Shown here: positions 1 to 10,170 of the stretch, piece after piece | Numbering within the stretch: position 1 is the first letter of the stretch | How the letters are laid out: every line of letters starts with the position of its first letter | Assembly: GCA_024509875.1 (NCBI GenBank) | Contig: JAMPIV010004262.1 | Coordinates: forward strand, 384,001-448,000 | Origin: Oreohelix idahoensis | Taxonomy: Eukaryota > Mollusca > Gastropoda > Stylommatophora > Oreohelicidae | Direction of reading: 5' to 3' | Length of the DNA: 64,000 bases | The notes under the pieces: model-generated | What the model saw: only the letters and a program-made list of their open reading frames with translations | Told to the model about the DNA's origin: nothing | The model's database searches: none | Position numbers and translations under genes: made by a program

Positions 1-262
1 TGAGTAGCAGAAGGGATATGAATGAATGAACTAGAGACCTGAAGTTGTAGGCGCACATGATCGCTAACGTCAGTCGTACTCACTTGAAGAAGAAAAAGAT
101 GAAGGAATGCCATTGATGCACTGATTGCCTATGACGTCATTCTATATGTTCAAGACTTCCTGTTCGTCATTTTAATGGAAGAAGTCAGTCAAACATTTTA
201 GCTATATAAGTAGTAAGAACTTGGCAAAGTGGATAGATTGCTGGCGTCTCGCAGCAAAGATA
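1..262. other. No gene seen
   Basis: I see no supported coding region, RNA gene or repeat here. Position 261-262 is the TA that borders the MITE that follows. Confidence 0.5.
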
Positions 263-692
263 CAGTTGACATTCAAAAATCCGGCCATCCGGTTCCTTCA
301 GTTTTCCGGCATGGATTTCGGAGCGCATTTTGTAAATTACCGCGTTGGCGCGCCACTGTTTTCTGGAGCCGTTTATGTTTTGATGCAGCTGTTGGGTCTT
401 GCTTGCACGTGTTAACAGGCATTCCTGCTCATTCCTTCTCATTTTATCATTTATTTGCTGCTGTATAGCCCCATTATGGATTCAGCAAATAAAAGAAGTG
501 GCGTAAAACGTAAACATCGTGCGTTGCTTTTCATTTAGTTTTTAATTTTCTTTCTTTAAAGGACTGTACAGGTAGTCATTTTCTGTTAAAAATGCATCAA
601 TATACAGCATATATAACCATAAAAAATCCGGCATTTTCAACAATCCGGCACTCCTCAGGTCCGGAGGTTGCTGGATTTTTGAATGTCAACTG
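263..692. mobile_element. pogo/Tigger-like MITE
   Basis: A 430-bp non-coding element bounded by inverted repeats. The left end reads CAGTTGACATTCAAAAATCC and the reverse complement of the right end reads the same 20 bases. Both ends are flanked by TA (261-262 and 693-694), the target duplication of Tc1/mariner/pogo elements. The CAGTTGAC...AATCCGG start is like Tigger/pogo termini. There is no transposase frame, so it would need a transposase supplied from elsewhere. The superfamily is inferred from terminus and TA alone. Confidence 0.75.
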
Positions 693-798
693 TACCAGGT
701 TTGAAACACTGTGGTTTCACCTTTCTGTCTACCAAGCTGAAATGTTACCTAACTCTGCTCTTGAATTAAGGAAGGCAAAGGCAGCGAGAAAAGGAACT

Positions 799-970
799 TG
801 GAACCCCAACTGTAAAATGTGGACCTAGTACAGTAACCCCACCTGTAAAATGTGGACTTAGTATAGTAACCCCACCTGTAAAAATGTGGACCTAGTATAG
901 TAACCCCATCTGTAAAATGTGGACTTAATATAGTGACCCACCTGTAAAATGTGGACCTAGTATAGTAACC
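799..970. repeat. 33-bp minisatellite, block 1
   Basis: About five imperfect copies of a 33-bp unit containing CCCACCTGTAAAATGTGGAC and AGTATAGTAA. The same unit returns at 2415-2517 and 5135-5336, so this is the left part of one array that was split by later insertions. Because 33 is a multiple of three the array stays open in some frames, but it does not look like protein. Confidence 0.9.
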
Positions 971-2414
971 TGTTGCGGACAGTTTCGCTGAGTTTATAAT
1001 TTGTTAAATGTACCTGTTTAGTTTGGAGACATTATTTTTTAGATTCCTGATCAAAGGGGTATTACTCATGTTTTACTTGGGTTGAATTCAACAGTGGTTG
1101 TTATCCCACTTGTTTTAACCATGCGGTCTAATATTAGAACCGATGTCTGGTTGCCTGACCATATATGGCTTGAATGGTCAGCTTTTCTCGGAATGTTTGC
1201 AACTAGAACCGATGTCTTATTACCTGAACATATATGGCTTGAATGGTCAGTCTTTTCCTAGTATGTGTTCAACATCGCCCACCTGAGTTTATCTCAGAGG
1301 GTCTAGTGTCTATCGACGCATGCGCAAGATTTTGGTGGCGCGTTAAGAAAGACTTCCGATCTGGAGTCGAGCTGTGTTTTTCAGAGTGTCAAGACGTTCT
1401 TGTAACGTCTTCGATCTGGCTTTAAGCCTGGGGAAGGAAAGTCCTCTGTGTGTGAGACCAGGATGTCTAAAGATTGTTCCCCATGATATATTTCTATGCG
1501 TCTAGGAGACGAGTGTGTTTATTAGTGTTATTCTGAAGGGATGACAAGGTAAATTATCCTTTGGTTCATTTTCCTCTATTATCAGAATCACGTATAACAT
1601 TTATTTAGCAGCTCAGTGACTTTTCCCTGGGCGGGAAAGAGTCCTTCGAGGATACGAGAGTTTGAGCTCACGAATTATGCTGACATTATTTGCTTAGGGT
1701 CTGTATATGCCCAAAGAACATTATATTATCATATTGGACAGGGTCTGACCCACCTTGTTTGCAAAGGAATACCACAGAGGCCATTGTACCTAGAGGTCTG
1801 CCATATTTTGCGGCCTGCTGTATACTAGACAATGTATCTGACTTGCTGATGTCAGAATAGAGTTAGTTTAAACTCATATTTAAAGACCCGCTGGCAATGC
1901 GGGGTATTTTTGCTGTGGCTGTAGGAAGAGAGTTAGATGGAAGTCAACATCATATATGCACAGCTTACTGATGAACTGTTGATGCAAACTGTACTAAACT
2001 GTCGTCATGTTTACAATGTTCCTGAGTTTTGTCAAATGACTATGTCCTGATGTCGGCGTCTCTTGTAATCGTACTGCATTAAAGTATTGTAAAGTCAACT
2101 GCTGTTAACAACGTTCTCTGACTTCTACATGTGGTTGAGTGGGTGTATCGTGCCATTGTCCAAGAGCCTATACACATTCGCGTCCATCATCTTATCTGAT
2201 GTCTGCTCACCCACACATCATGTCAACCACACATTTCTACGATCACTACACATCTGAGAGCCTGTACGTTTGAGAGAGAGTCTTCATTACACCCTGTCAG
2301 TGCCTCAACGCCTGGTGACCTATATTCACATCATTGTACTGCCTGGGTTGACCTGACCCCTACTCACATATACAGCACTGTTACATTATGGTGGCCATTC
2401 TACACACTTCAACA
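971..2414. mobile_element. Solo LTR (1444 bp) inserted in the minisatellite
   Basis: The segment starts TGTTGCGGAC and ends CACTTCAACA, the TG...CA ends of an LTR. It is flanked by a perfect 5-bp duplication TAACC (966-970 and 2415-2419), and minisatellite sequence resumes on each side. It contains no gag or pol, which fits a solo LTR left by LTR-LTR recombination. Length and the TGTTGC start resemble the Gmr-2/Gmr-3 LTRs below, so it may belong to that lineage. That family assignment is an inference. Confidence 0.8.
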
Positions 2415-2517
2415 TAACCCCACCTGTAAAATGTGAAACTTGGTATAGTAATCCCACCTGTAAAACGTGGACCTAGTATAGTAATCCCACCTGTAAAATG
2501 TGGACCTAGTATAGTAA
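2415..2517. repeat. 33-bp minisatellite, block 2
   Basis: About three copies of the 33-bp unit between the solo LTR and LINE-a. Positions 2508-2517 (AGTATAGTAA) are one copy of the 10-bp duplication that flanks LINE-a. Confidence 0.9.
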
Positions 2518-2537
2518 TAATAATAATAATAAATTCT

Positions 2538-3443
2538 TTAAGCGCCAAACACGGCACATAAGGCAGAAACCAGTGCTCTCCAGGTTGTTCGTTGTGACGC
2601 CACTCCTCTTAGCTCTTGCACATTATTTAGGCCCAACGTTCTTCCTTCTCTTATTATTGTTCTTCTGAGTGTTTCTTTTGGTCTTCCTTTTTTCCTCTTA
2701 CCCTCAGGAACCCAAGTGAGCGCCTGTAGTGGTATTCTGTTGTTTTGCATTCGTAGGACATGACCGATATATGACCATCGTCTTTTCCTTATATAGTTGG
2801 AGACATATTTCTGCCTAGAGTCTTCTCTTATTTGTCGATTAGTCTTGAATTCTTTCCAACTGATGTTCATGAGTTTTCTAAGACAATTGTTCTCGAATGT
2901 ATTCAGCTTGTTCTCCAATGATTTTGTTATTTTCCAACTCTCACAGCCGTATGTTAACACTGAGATAACATTTGAATTAAACAGACGAAGCTTGGTATGT
3001 ATATTCAATGATCGTAATTTCCAAATGTTAGATAATCTATTGAAGGCGCTAGCTGCCAAAGCAATTCTAGTATGAATTTCTCTTGTTGTGTCACCATCCT
3101 GAGTCATTTTACTACCTAAATAATTGAAACTTTCAACTTTCTGTAGTTTTTCCCCGTTCAAGATGATATCAACGGTCTCGTTAGAAAAGTTCATAACTTT
3201 AGTTTTAGAGGCATTTATTTGGAGACCTATTTTAACCGAGAGATGACACAAATTATTTACTGCTTCTTGGGATTGTCTGGGTGTTGAACTTAAGAATGCT
3301 AAATCATCTGCGAAATCCAGGTCCCCCAGGAATTTTCCATTTGTCAATTTTATACCTAATTGTTCATTGTGGATATAGTTTCTCATAACCCAATCAATAG
3401 CTATTCCAAAAAGTAGTGGTGACATAATACAGCCTTGTTTCAC
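2538..3443 (-). pseudogene. LINE-a RT palm (second part) and C-terminal region
   Basis: Continues the RT after an in-frame TAG. It starts in the motif VKQGCIMSPLLF and includes the catalytic FADD box (LDFADDLAFLSS). After the RT comes the C-terminal tract typical of RTE-like LINEs: RRWSYIGHVLRMQNNRIP, then PEGKRKKGRPKETLRRT. It lies in the same frame as the upstream piece at 3462-4478, and the TAG replaces what is probably a Trp codon (NTE-stop-FTVETGVKQG). So one point mutation separates the two halves. Confidence 0.85.
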
Positions 3444-3461
3444 CCCTGTTTCTACTGTAAA

Positions 3462-4478
3462 CTATTCTGTATTCCCTTTATTTGTTCTAACACAACATCT
3501 TGCATTGTCATATAGCGCTTTGATTATATTCACATATTTTGTTGGAAAACCATAGATTGTAAGTATCTTCCACAATGATGGGCGGTGTAGACTATCAAAG
3601 GCTTTTTGAAAATCGACGAAGGTGATAATAAGTGGCGATTGCATTTCCTCTGATTCTTCTATAATTGTTCTTAGTGTGAATATTTGATCAATACATGATC
3701 GTTTCGGCCTGAAACCCGCTTGTTCTTCTCTGATCTTTTCGTCAGCATGCAATTTAAGTCTTTCTAACATCATGCAACATAATAATTTTCCAGGTACTGA
3801 TAATAGAGATATACCACGCCAGTTATTACAGTCTGATAGATCACCTTTCTTCGGTAACTTTACAATAATACTGTCTTTCCATTGTTGTGGTGGTTGTTCT
3901 TCTCTCCATACTTCATTTATAATATCTAAAATTCTCAAGAGGTTGTTGTCATTAACTGCTTTAATCATTTCCCCTGAAATTTCGTCAACTCCATCAGCTT
4001 TAAAATTTTTTAATCTTTTAACGGCTTGTTTGATTTCGTCCAGCGTGAATTCATCGCAAGTTATTGGCAAGGTGGTTGTGGGTGTTTCATTATTAAAATC
4101 AGGTGTTACTGTTGGTGGTGGTCTGTTTAGCACCTCCATGAAGTGCTCAGCCCATCTCTTCATTTGTTCTTTTTCTGTTGGTATTGAATTCCCTAATTTA
4201 CCTTTAACAGGTGTTTCCATAGCAGTAGGCTGGTGACATAGTAGTTTTGTAATCTGATAAAGGCACCTACTATTACCAGTTCTTACAGCATTTTCAGCTT
4301 CTACGGTCAGTTCATTGATGAAATATCTTTTATCTCTTCGAGTTTTTGTCTTCACTTCTTTATTTAACAAGTTATAAGTTAGTTTGCAAGATTCAACTGC
4401 ATTATGTGTACTTGCCGCTAGTAGTTTAAGTTTTGCTGTTTTCCTTTCTTGTATTTTATCCCAAGTATCTTCTCTCAT
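3462..4478 (-). pseudogene. LINE-a RT fingers and palm (first part)
   Basis: A 338-residue piece. The first third is the linker between endonuclease and RT (ERKTAKLKL..., MKRWAEHFMEVLNR). The RT follows: LKNFKADGVDEISGEMIK, then IIVKLPKKGDLSDCNNWRG, EEQAGFRPKRSCIDQIFTLR and the catalytic-Asp motif FVDFQKAFDSLHR. It overlaps the endonuclease piece by 23 nt in another frame. A one-base slip in a T/A-rich homopolymer tract near 4480-4490 is the likely cause of the frameshift. Confidence 0.85.
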
Positions 4479-5134
4479 CCATTTTTTTCTTTTTATGTAC
4501 TAGGTATCCGGTGGTCGCTACAGCTGCTTCTGTCATTGCTGTTCTCAGTTGTTCCCATTTAGTATCGATTGTCTTGGTGGTGATATCGTTGTCAATTTTG
4601 CCTAAAGCATCGAAACAGTTGTTCATTTTGACATTATATTCCTCCTTTATATCATTTGATTGCAGTCTGTGTACATCTATTCTTCTATTTTTATTCGGTT
4701 GGTATAACTTCTTCAGTTTAATTCTCAGTTTAGCTATGCAGAGGTTATGATCGCTTCCGATCTCTGCACCTCTGTATGCTCTGACGTCTTGAACTGATGA
4801 GCGAAATTTTGCGCTTATGCAGAAGTGATCTATCTGGTTCTTAGTTCTGCCATCAGGTGAATTCCATGTTATCTTGTGGATATTCTTATGTAGAAAGATG
4901 GTGTCTGCCACAACGAGGTTTGATATTTCACAAAGTTCTAGAAGTCTTTCGCCATTTTGATTCATACAGCCTATGCCATGAGTACTGAGATATCTTTGTA
5001 CTCCATCGTTGTTGTCACCTACTTTGGCGTTAAAATCGCGCATGACTGCTATTATGTCATGCTTGGGTATTGTGTTGATGGTACTTAGAAGTGCTTCATA
5101 GAAGTCATCTTTTGTGGTATCAAGAGCGTCGTAC
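4456..5134 (-). pseudogene. LINE-a apurinic-type endonuclease, C-terminal half
   Basis: Frame from the truncation point (reading YDALDTTKDDFYEALLST) through DFNAKVG, NQIDHFCI and GSDHNLCIAKL. These are the last motifs of the EEP endonuclease of RTE-like LINEs. The usual GDxNAK has become RDFNAK, while the SDH catalytic pair is kept. The N-terminal half with the catalytic Glu is missing because of 5' truncation. It ends in a frameshift just before the RT linker. Confidence 0.8.
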
Positions 5135-5336
5135 AGTATAGTAACCCCACCTGTAAAATGTGGACCTAGTATAGTAACCCCACCTGTAAAATGTGGACCT
5201 AGTATAGTAACCCCACCTGTAAAATGTGGACCTAGTATAGTAACCCAACCTGTAAAATGTGGACCTAGTATAGTAATCCAATCTGTAAAATGTGGACCTA
5301 GTATAGTAACCCCATCTGTAAAATGTGGACCTAGTG
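5135..5336. repeat. 33-bp minisatellite, block 3
   Basis: Six near-identical tandem copies of the 33-bp unit, the most regular part of the array. The apparent frame through it repeats IVTPPVKCGPS and is a by-product of the unit length. Confidence 0.95.
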
Positions 5337-5814
5337 AAACATCGCCTTTGTGTTCCCTGTCAGCATTTTGCTGGGAAGTTTATGCCATTCTTGTTCATTT
5401 ATAGTGCGTGTCATTTCTTCATGCGGTGTGGATTAAATTGCATAATCCTAGATTGATGGTGTATTATTTCCTTAGGCCGTTGATGATGAGTCATTTGTGA
5501 TTAAGTATTGTCTGTTCATAGTACAGTATTTAGCCGGTGAGCGAAAGTCATAGTGATGTTCACTCGGTAGGGACATACCAGTGGGTATGATACTGATAGA
5601 TTAAGTTGGAGGCTATTGCAAGTTGAATTGGCATTTATGTTGAATTGTATTTCATATGTAACATATGTTGTGGTTGACAGACCAGGTTTGGACAGTCGTT
5701 GTTATTTTTCACGACTACCAGTACCTGGGGTGGATTAGTTCATACTCATAGTGTGTGCAGTTATCAATAACACAAAGGCGACTTGCCCGGACGCTAGCCA
5801 GAACTCTACTGTAC
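5337..5814. other. No gene seen
   Basis: AT-rich sequence with no supported coding region or repeat. It separates the minisatellite from the 3' break of LINE-b. Confidence 0.5.
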
Positions 5815-6092
5815 TTTTTGCGCCAGAATTTGTTGCACCACGCTGCCTGTAGGACCCTTAAGAGTAATAGGTCGCCTGATGCTCCCATGTATTTAACCAT
5901 TTCTGGTGTTATACCATCATGCCCTGCTGCTTTGCCCATCTTGATTTTCTCCAGTGCTGCCTTCAGTTCTTCCATCTTTATGTTATCTTCACCATCATTG
6001 GTTTCATCTTCTGTGCTAGTGGTTATCATTTCTGATGCTTGACCTTGCTCACCATCAAGGAGTTCTGAGAAATATTCTTTCCATCTTTCCAT
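5815..6092 (-). pseudogene. LINE-b linker and RT N-terminus
   Basis: Contains MERWKEYFSELLDGE and then MGKAAGHDGITPEMVKYMG, the box at the entrance of LINE RTs (KAxGxDGITPEMVK). The similarity ends after VLQAAW. The palm motifs, including the catalytic box, are absent from the window, so this piece cannot be active. Confidence 0.75.
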
Positions 6093-6469
6093 TACTTCCT
6101 TCGGGGCAGTAAGTAATTTGCCTTGCTTGTCCTTTATAAATTTGAGAGGGCATTATTTTTCCTTCCTCATGTTCTTTAGGGTCTTATAGAACAATTTCTG
6201 GTTTTCTTGCGCATCTTTTTCTAGCTTTTCTCCAAATTCTTCCCAGGACTTCTGTTTTGCTGCTAGCATCTTGTTCTTTGCTTCTGTTCCGAGTGTCACA
6301 TATTCTCTATATTTCTCCATTTGTCCTAAAATGTTTTTAGCTCCTTAGTATTGTTTCCATGCCATTTTTTTCTCTTTTATTTTCTCTTTGACTTCCTCTG
6401 CCCACCAAGGTGTCCTCTTTCTCTTGTTCCCAAGTCGGACTTCACCACATGCTTCTGCAGCAGCTGTCT

Positions 6470-6766
6470 TTATGATGTCCTTGAATTTAAGCCAGAAGTT
6501 TCCAAGTCATCAGGTTGTTCTTCTGTGTTTCTCACCGCTGCAGCAATAAGCCCCTGATATCTGGTCTTAATTTCTGGCTCTCTCAGCTTGTAGGTCTTAA
6601 TTGATTTCTTGCGTGATGTTGAGCAGTTCCTAGGCTGAGCAACTCTTTCAGTTGTTCTTTTGATTGTAAGCAGGTAGTGATCACTTCCAATCTCTGGCCC
6701 CCTCCAGACTCTAGCATCCCAGACATATTTGAATGAGCTCCTCCTAACAATGGCATAGTCGATCAC
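6470..6766 (-). pseudogene. LINE-b endonuclease C-terminus
   Basis: Starts MIDYAIVRR (the I/QIDY box) and contains ARVWRGPEIGSDHYLLTIK, in which SDH is the catalytic Asp-His pair of EEP endonucleases. It is followed by a basic linker. Frameshifted from the neighbouring pieces. Confidence 0.75.
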
Positions 6767-6843
6767 TGACTTCTTATTCTTTGTTGGTTCACATCTAGTG
6801 TATGCATGTATGCGCTTATGGGGAAACTTTGTGTTTGTAATGA

Positions 6844-7239
6844 TCAGATTCTGCTTACTGCATAATCTAAGGAGTCGCTTTCCATTGTAATTGAGAGTAT
6901 CTTCTCTATACCTTCCGATAACTCCATCCCATCTAGCATGGTCCTTTCCAACTCTGGCATGATAATTTCATCTAGGCAGTCATCCACTATTCTTTGAAGC
7001 AGCTCGAAGAATTCATCCTTGATCTCTGCTCTCTCATCCTCATTTGGCCCACAGACTATGACCAGGTTGACTATGGTTTCTCCTTCTTTTAGTTTTACAA
7101 CCGTAATGCGCTCCGAGACAAATTTCCATCCCTTGATACTATCTTTTTGGTTTTTGGCCACAATGCAACCCACGACCCCGTTAGCTCTTTCAGATGTGGG
7201 TACACCACTGTAGAACAGCGTGTTGCCATCGAGATCCAT
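6844..7239 (-). pseudogene. LINE-b endonuclease middle part
   Basis: Contains FYSGVPTSERANGVVGCIVAK, WKFVSERITVVKLKEGE and CGPNEDERAEIKDEFFELLQ, the central beta strands of a LINE endonuclease. The expected GDxNA box after this is lost in a disrupted stretch (TMLDGMELSEGIEKIL), so the active site is incomplete. Confidence 0.7.
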
Positions 7240-7248
7240 GACTCCTTG

Positions 7249-7440
7249 TCATTTTTTCTTTGTTTCCATTATAGCCAGGATTTCTAGTTTTGCTTTCCTC
7301 GTCTCTTCCACCAGCTCCTCTTCTTTCCCATTTATACTTCTTGTGTTCCAAGTTCTATAAGTCGTAGTCTGTAGTCCGTTCCAGTTCTTCGCCTTTAGAA
7401 TCAGTCCGGTTTTCTCTCTTGTAGTTCTCATAATAAAAAG
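7249..7440 (-). pseudogene. LINE-b endonuclease N-terminus
   Basis: The frame runs on upstream to 7515 but recognisable endonuclease begins near 7440. It shows YRTWNTRSINGKEEELVEE and KLEILAIMETKKK, the N-terminal Asn and the Glu-bearing strand (ETKKK) of EEP endonucleases. The 5' end of LINE-b lies within about 100 bp of the 5' end of LINE-c, which points the other way. Confidence 0.7.
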
Positions 7441-7805
7441 TTCGATTCTAATGATGTTAAATATATTGTGCACGAAAGTGTGTGCACATGGACGACTGTG
7501 ATGATGATTTAACAAGCTAGATGAAGGTGACTGCCATCAATGGTACCTATACCTTGTTGCGGTATGGCAGCTTGTGTACCCTGACAATCCCCAGAGCTAT
7601 ACCAGTGGGTAGGGGTCAGACAAAAGCTGGTACTCTGGTCCTCCAGGTTGGGGGTTTTAGCACAGGGCCGACACCCCTGTCTATGTAAAAAATAGCACAT
7701 GTTACAGAAACAACAATAAATAGAAAAACTCTGCTGCGGGACGGACATCCGGAGTCTCAGGCTCGTATTACTGACAGTGGTGAAAGCCGAAAGGAAGCCA
7801 CTGGC

Positions 7806-9050
7806 ATGAAAACGGATGCCCCGACCGCAAAACACGAAACCATAATTTGTTTTTGGAACGTCAGAACTATGAATGAGGCAGGAAAGCTGAGACAAATCAC
7901 TGCAGAGATGAGGAACTACAAGATACATATCCTGGGAATAAGCGAGAGCAGATGGACAGGTAAGGGGAGAATAAAAACAGCTACAGGGGAAACAGTACTT
8001 TATTCTGGCAGAGAGGATGGTCAGCACAACGAAGGTGTAGCCATTATCCTGAAGAAAGGAATGGAAAGGTCTTTACTGGAATGGAAACCCATCAACAACA
8101 GACTGATAAGAGCAAGACTGAGAGGGAGGTTCACCAACACCACAATTTTACAATGCTATGCACCAACAAACGACAGCGATGAAGAGATCAAGGACGAGTT
8201 CTATCAACAGGTACAAAAAGAAATGGACACTACACCCAGGTACGATCTCATTATAGTAATGGGAGACCTAAATGCGAAAGTGGGAGCACACAATAATTAT
8301 AATGAAAGAGTAATGGGGAAATGCGGCAGTGGAACAGCAAATGAGAATGGGGACAAATTAATAAGCTTCTGCAGCATTAACAACCTGGTCAATGGAGGAA
8401 CACTTTTTCCACACAAGGAAGTACACAAGTTAACATGGGAATCACCAAACGGACGAGACAGAAACCAGATAGATCACATAATGATCAATGGTAGATGGAG
8501 ACATGCACTACAAGACGTGAAAGTAAGAAGAGGCGCAGATGTGGGAAGTGATCATCACCTAGTAGTAGCAAGACTGAAAGTGAAACTCAGAGCTGCTCGA
8601 CCAGTTGCAGTCAAACAGAAAAGATACAACATCACGAAACTGAAGGATCCCCTCACCAGAAAAGCTTTCGTGGTCGACGTAAAAAGAAGATATGAGATTA
8701 TCAAAAGCCAGGAAAGAACAGAAACCGATGATGTTGACCAGAGATTCAACACCATCTCAACAATATACAAGGAAAGCAGCAAATCATGCTTGGGATTCCA
8801 GGAAAGGAAGAAGCAAGACTGGATAACACCAGAAACATTAAACACCATAACAGTGAGAAAGGAAATGAAAAGAAAGAAAACAGAAGCGAAGTCCCCCAGG
8901 TTAAAGCAACTATATAGCAAACAGTACAGTCAGCTGGACAAGGAAGTTAAACGCCAATCTCGAGCCAACAAAAGGAATTTCCTAGACGATCTTGCCAGAC
9001 AGGCAGAAGAGGCAGCACTGAGAAATGAAAACGTACAGTATACAAAATAA
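7806..9050 (+). CDS. LINE-c apurinic-type endonuclease with linker
   Basis: A 414-residue frame starting at ATG. It nicks target DNA to prime reverse transcription. Motifs in order: FWNVRTMNEAGK near residue 17, catalytic Glu47 in GISESRWTG, YAPTNDSDEEIKDEFY, GDLNAKVG with Asp154, NQIDHIMI, and SDHHLVVAR with Asp249 and His250. The whole active site of an EEP-family endonuclease is present. The rest is the basic linker that normally runs into the RT. The frame closes at 9050 only because of a small indel near 9046; the following frame resumes YKITKIICGKRG-like linker sequence. Intact endonuclease, but the element as a whole is dead. Confidence 0.85.
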   Translation: MKTDAPTAKHETIICFWNVRTMNEAGKLRQITAEMRNYKIHILGISESRWTGKGRIKTATGETVLYSGREDGQHNEGVAIILKKGMERSLLEWKPINNRLIRARLRGRFTNTTILQCYAPTNDSDEEIKDEFYQQVQKEMDTTPRYDLIIVMGDLNAKVGAHNNYNERVMGKCGSGTANENGDKLISFCSINNLVNGGTLFPHKEVHKLTWESPNGRDRNQIDHIMINGRWRHALQDVKVRRGADVGSDHHLVVARLKVKLRAARPVAVKQKRYNITKLKDPLTRKAFVVDVKRRYEIIKSQERTETDDVDQRFNTISTIYKESSKSCLGFQERKKQDWITPETLNTITVRKEMKRKKTEAKSPRLKQLYSKQYSQLDKEVKRQSRANKRNFLDDLARQAEEAALRNENVQYTK

Positions 9051-9059
9051 CTAAAATCA

Positions 9060-9814
9060 TCTGTGGAAAACGAGGTGCAAACAATATTACATTAGTAAGA
9101 GATAAGCAAGGAAATCGCATGACGACAGCAGAGGGACAGGAAACAAGATGTGCAGAGCATTTCAGAGAAACTCTGAACAAGGAACCACCAGAGATACAAT
9201 TGAATGTTCCTGAGGCTGAAAACGATCTAGATGTTAATACAGACATTCCACGAAAAGAAAAAATCATCACAGCAATCATTGGGGTAAAGAATGGAAAAGC
9301 TCCTGGTCATGATAACTTAAATGTAGAGCTACTTAAGACAGATCCTGAGCTAGCAACAGAACTGTTAGAACCACTATTTGCACAAGTCTGGAAAACTGGG
9401 ACAACACCAACGAAGTGGAAAAAAGGAATAATTGTCAAATTGCCCAAGAAGGGAGATCTTGCAGACTGCAATAATTGGAGAGGAATAACTCTTCTCTCAG
9501 TTCCCAGCAAAATACTAGGTACGATAATTATACAGAGAATTGCAAAAGCAGTAGACCACAAACTGAGGAAAGAACAAGCAGGATTTAGAAAGAACAGAAG
9601 ATGTGTAGATCAAATATTTACCCTCAGGAACATTATAGAGCTGTGCTCAGAATGGCAAAGACAGCTGTACATTAATTTCGTTGATTTTGGAAAGGCTTTT
9701 GACAGTATACATAGGGACAGTTTATGGAAAATACTGAGGACTTATGGAATTCCAAGCTGCATAATGTCAATCATAAAAAGCCTTTATGCCAACTTTACAT
9801 GTAGCTTTGGGTAG
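9060..9814 (+). pseudogene. LINE-c RT, fingers and palm
   Basis: Begins with linker (NNITLVRDKQGN, CAEHFRETLNKEPPE) and contains RT motifs GKAPGHDNLNVELLK, IIVKLPKKGDLADCNNWRG, EQAGFRKNRRCVDQIFTLR and FVDFGKAFDSIHR with the first catalytic Asp. It stops at a TAG where LINE-f has a Gln codon (CSVGQSN in LINE-f), a CAG-to-TAG change. Confidence 0.85.
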
Positions 9815-10170
9815 AGCAGCCTAACCTTTGAAGTGAAGACAGGAGTACGACAGGGATGCCCCTTATCAACCACTCTATTTTTAAGTCATAGAGTAGGTGA
9901 TGCGCCAGACAACAGAGGGCATTCCAAGAGGAATAAGATGGACTACATTTTCTACATTGGAAGATCTGGAGTATGCAGATGGCATTGCACTGCTAGCACA
10001 TTCACATCAACACATCCAGGAAAAAACGAAAAGACTTAATAAGTATAGCCAGCAGGCGGGCTTGAACATCAACCTAAAGAAGATAGAGGTCATGACGCTC
10101 AATGTGAGCAACCCTGAGCCCATATCAGTAAGGAATCAGCAACTGGAACAGACAGATGCCTTTCACATAC
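9815..10170 (+). pseudogene. LINE-c RT palm with mutated catalytic box
   Basis: Reads VKTGVRQGCPLSTTLFL, then shifts frame after a small deletion near 9885 and continues from 9897 with MMRQTTEGIPRGIRWTTF and LEYADGIALLAHS. The catalytic YADD has become YADG (codon GGC against GAC in LINE-f), which removes a metal-binding Asp. Another frameshift follows near 10160. Confidence 0.85.

Larger units (their letters stand above)
2518..5134 (-). mobile_element. LINE-a: 5'-truncated RTE-like non-LTR retrotransposon
   Basis: Minus-strand copy encoding the second half of an endonuclease, the whole RT and the C-terminal region. Its 3' end carries an (AAT)n-type tail (2518-2533 on the plus strand). It is flanked by AGTATAGTAA at 2508-2517 and 5135-5144, a 10-bp target duplication within the minisatellite. 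The 5' break at 5134 cuts the endonuclease, the usual outcome of incomplete target-primed reverse transcription. The coding region is broken by one frameshift and one in-frame stop. Confidence 0.85.
5815..7440 (-). mobile_element. LINE-b: non-LTR retrotransposon, endonuclease to start of RT only
   Basis: Minus-strand copy that keeps the 5' coding half and stops at the very start of the RT. Pieces in order: N-terminal endonuclease (about 7249-7440, TWNTRSINGKEEELVEETRK), middle endonuclease (6844-7239), last endonuclease motif (6470-6766, GSDHYLLTIK), and linker plus RT start (5815-6092). Several frameshifts and stops lie between them. LINEs normally lose the 5' end, so a missing 3' end points to a later deletion or rearrangement near 5815. 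Clade is uncertain, probably RTE-like. Confidence 0.75.

Noticed and set aside
5114..5404. Repetitive protein with IVTPPVKCGPS units
   Set aside because: The 33-bp minisatellite unit is divisible by three. There is no start or splice context, and the repeat differs in frame between blocks.
7509..8027. 172-codon antisense frame over the LINE-c 5' end
   Set aside because: Shadow of the endonuclease frame on the other strand, without recognisable motifs.
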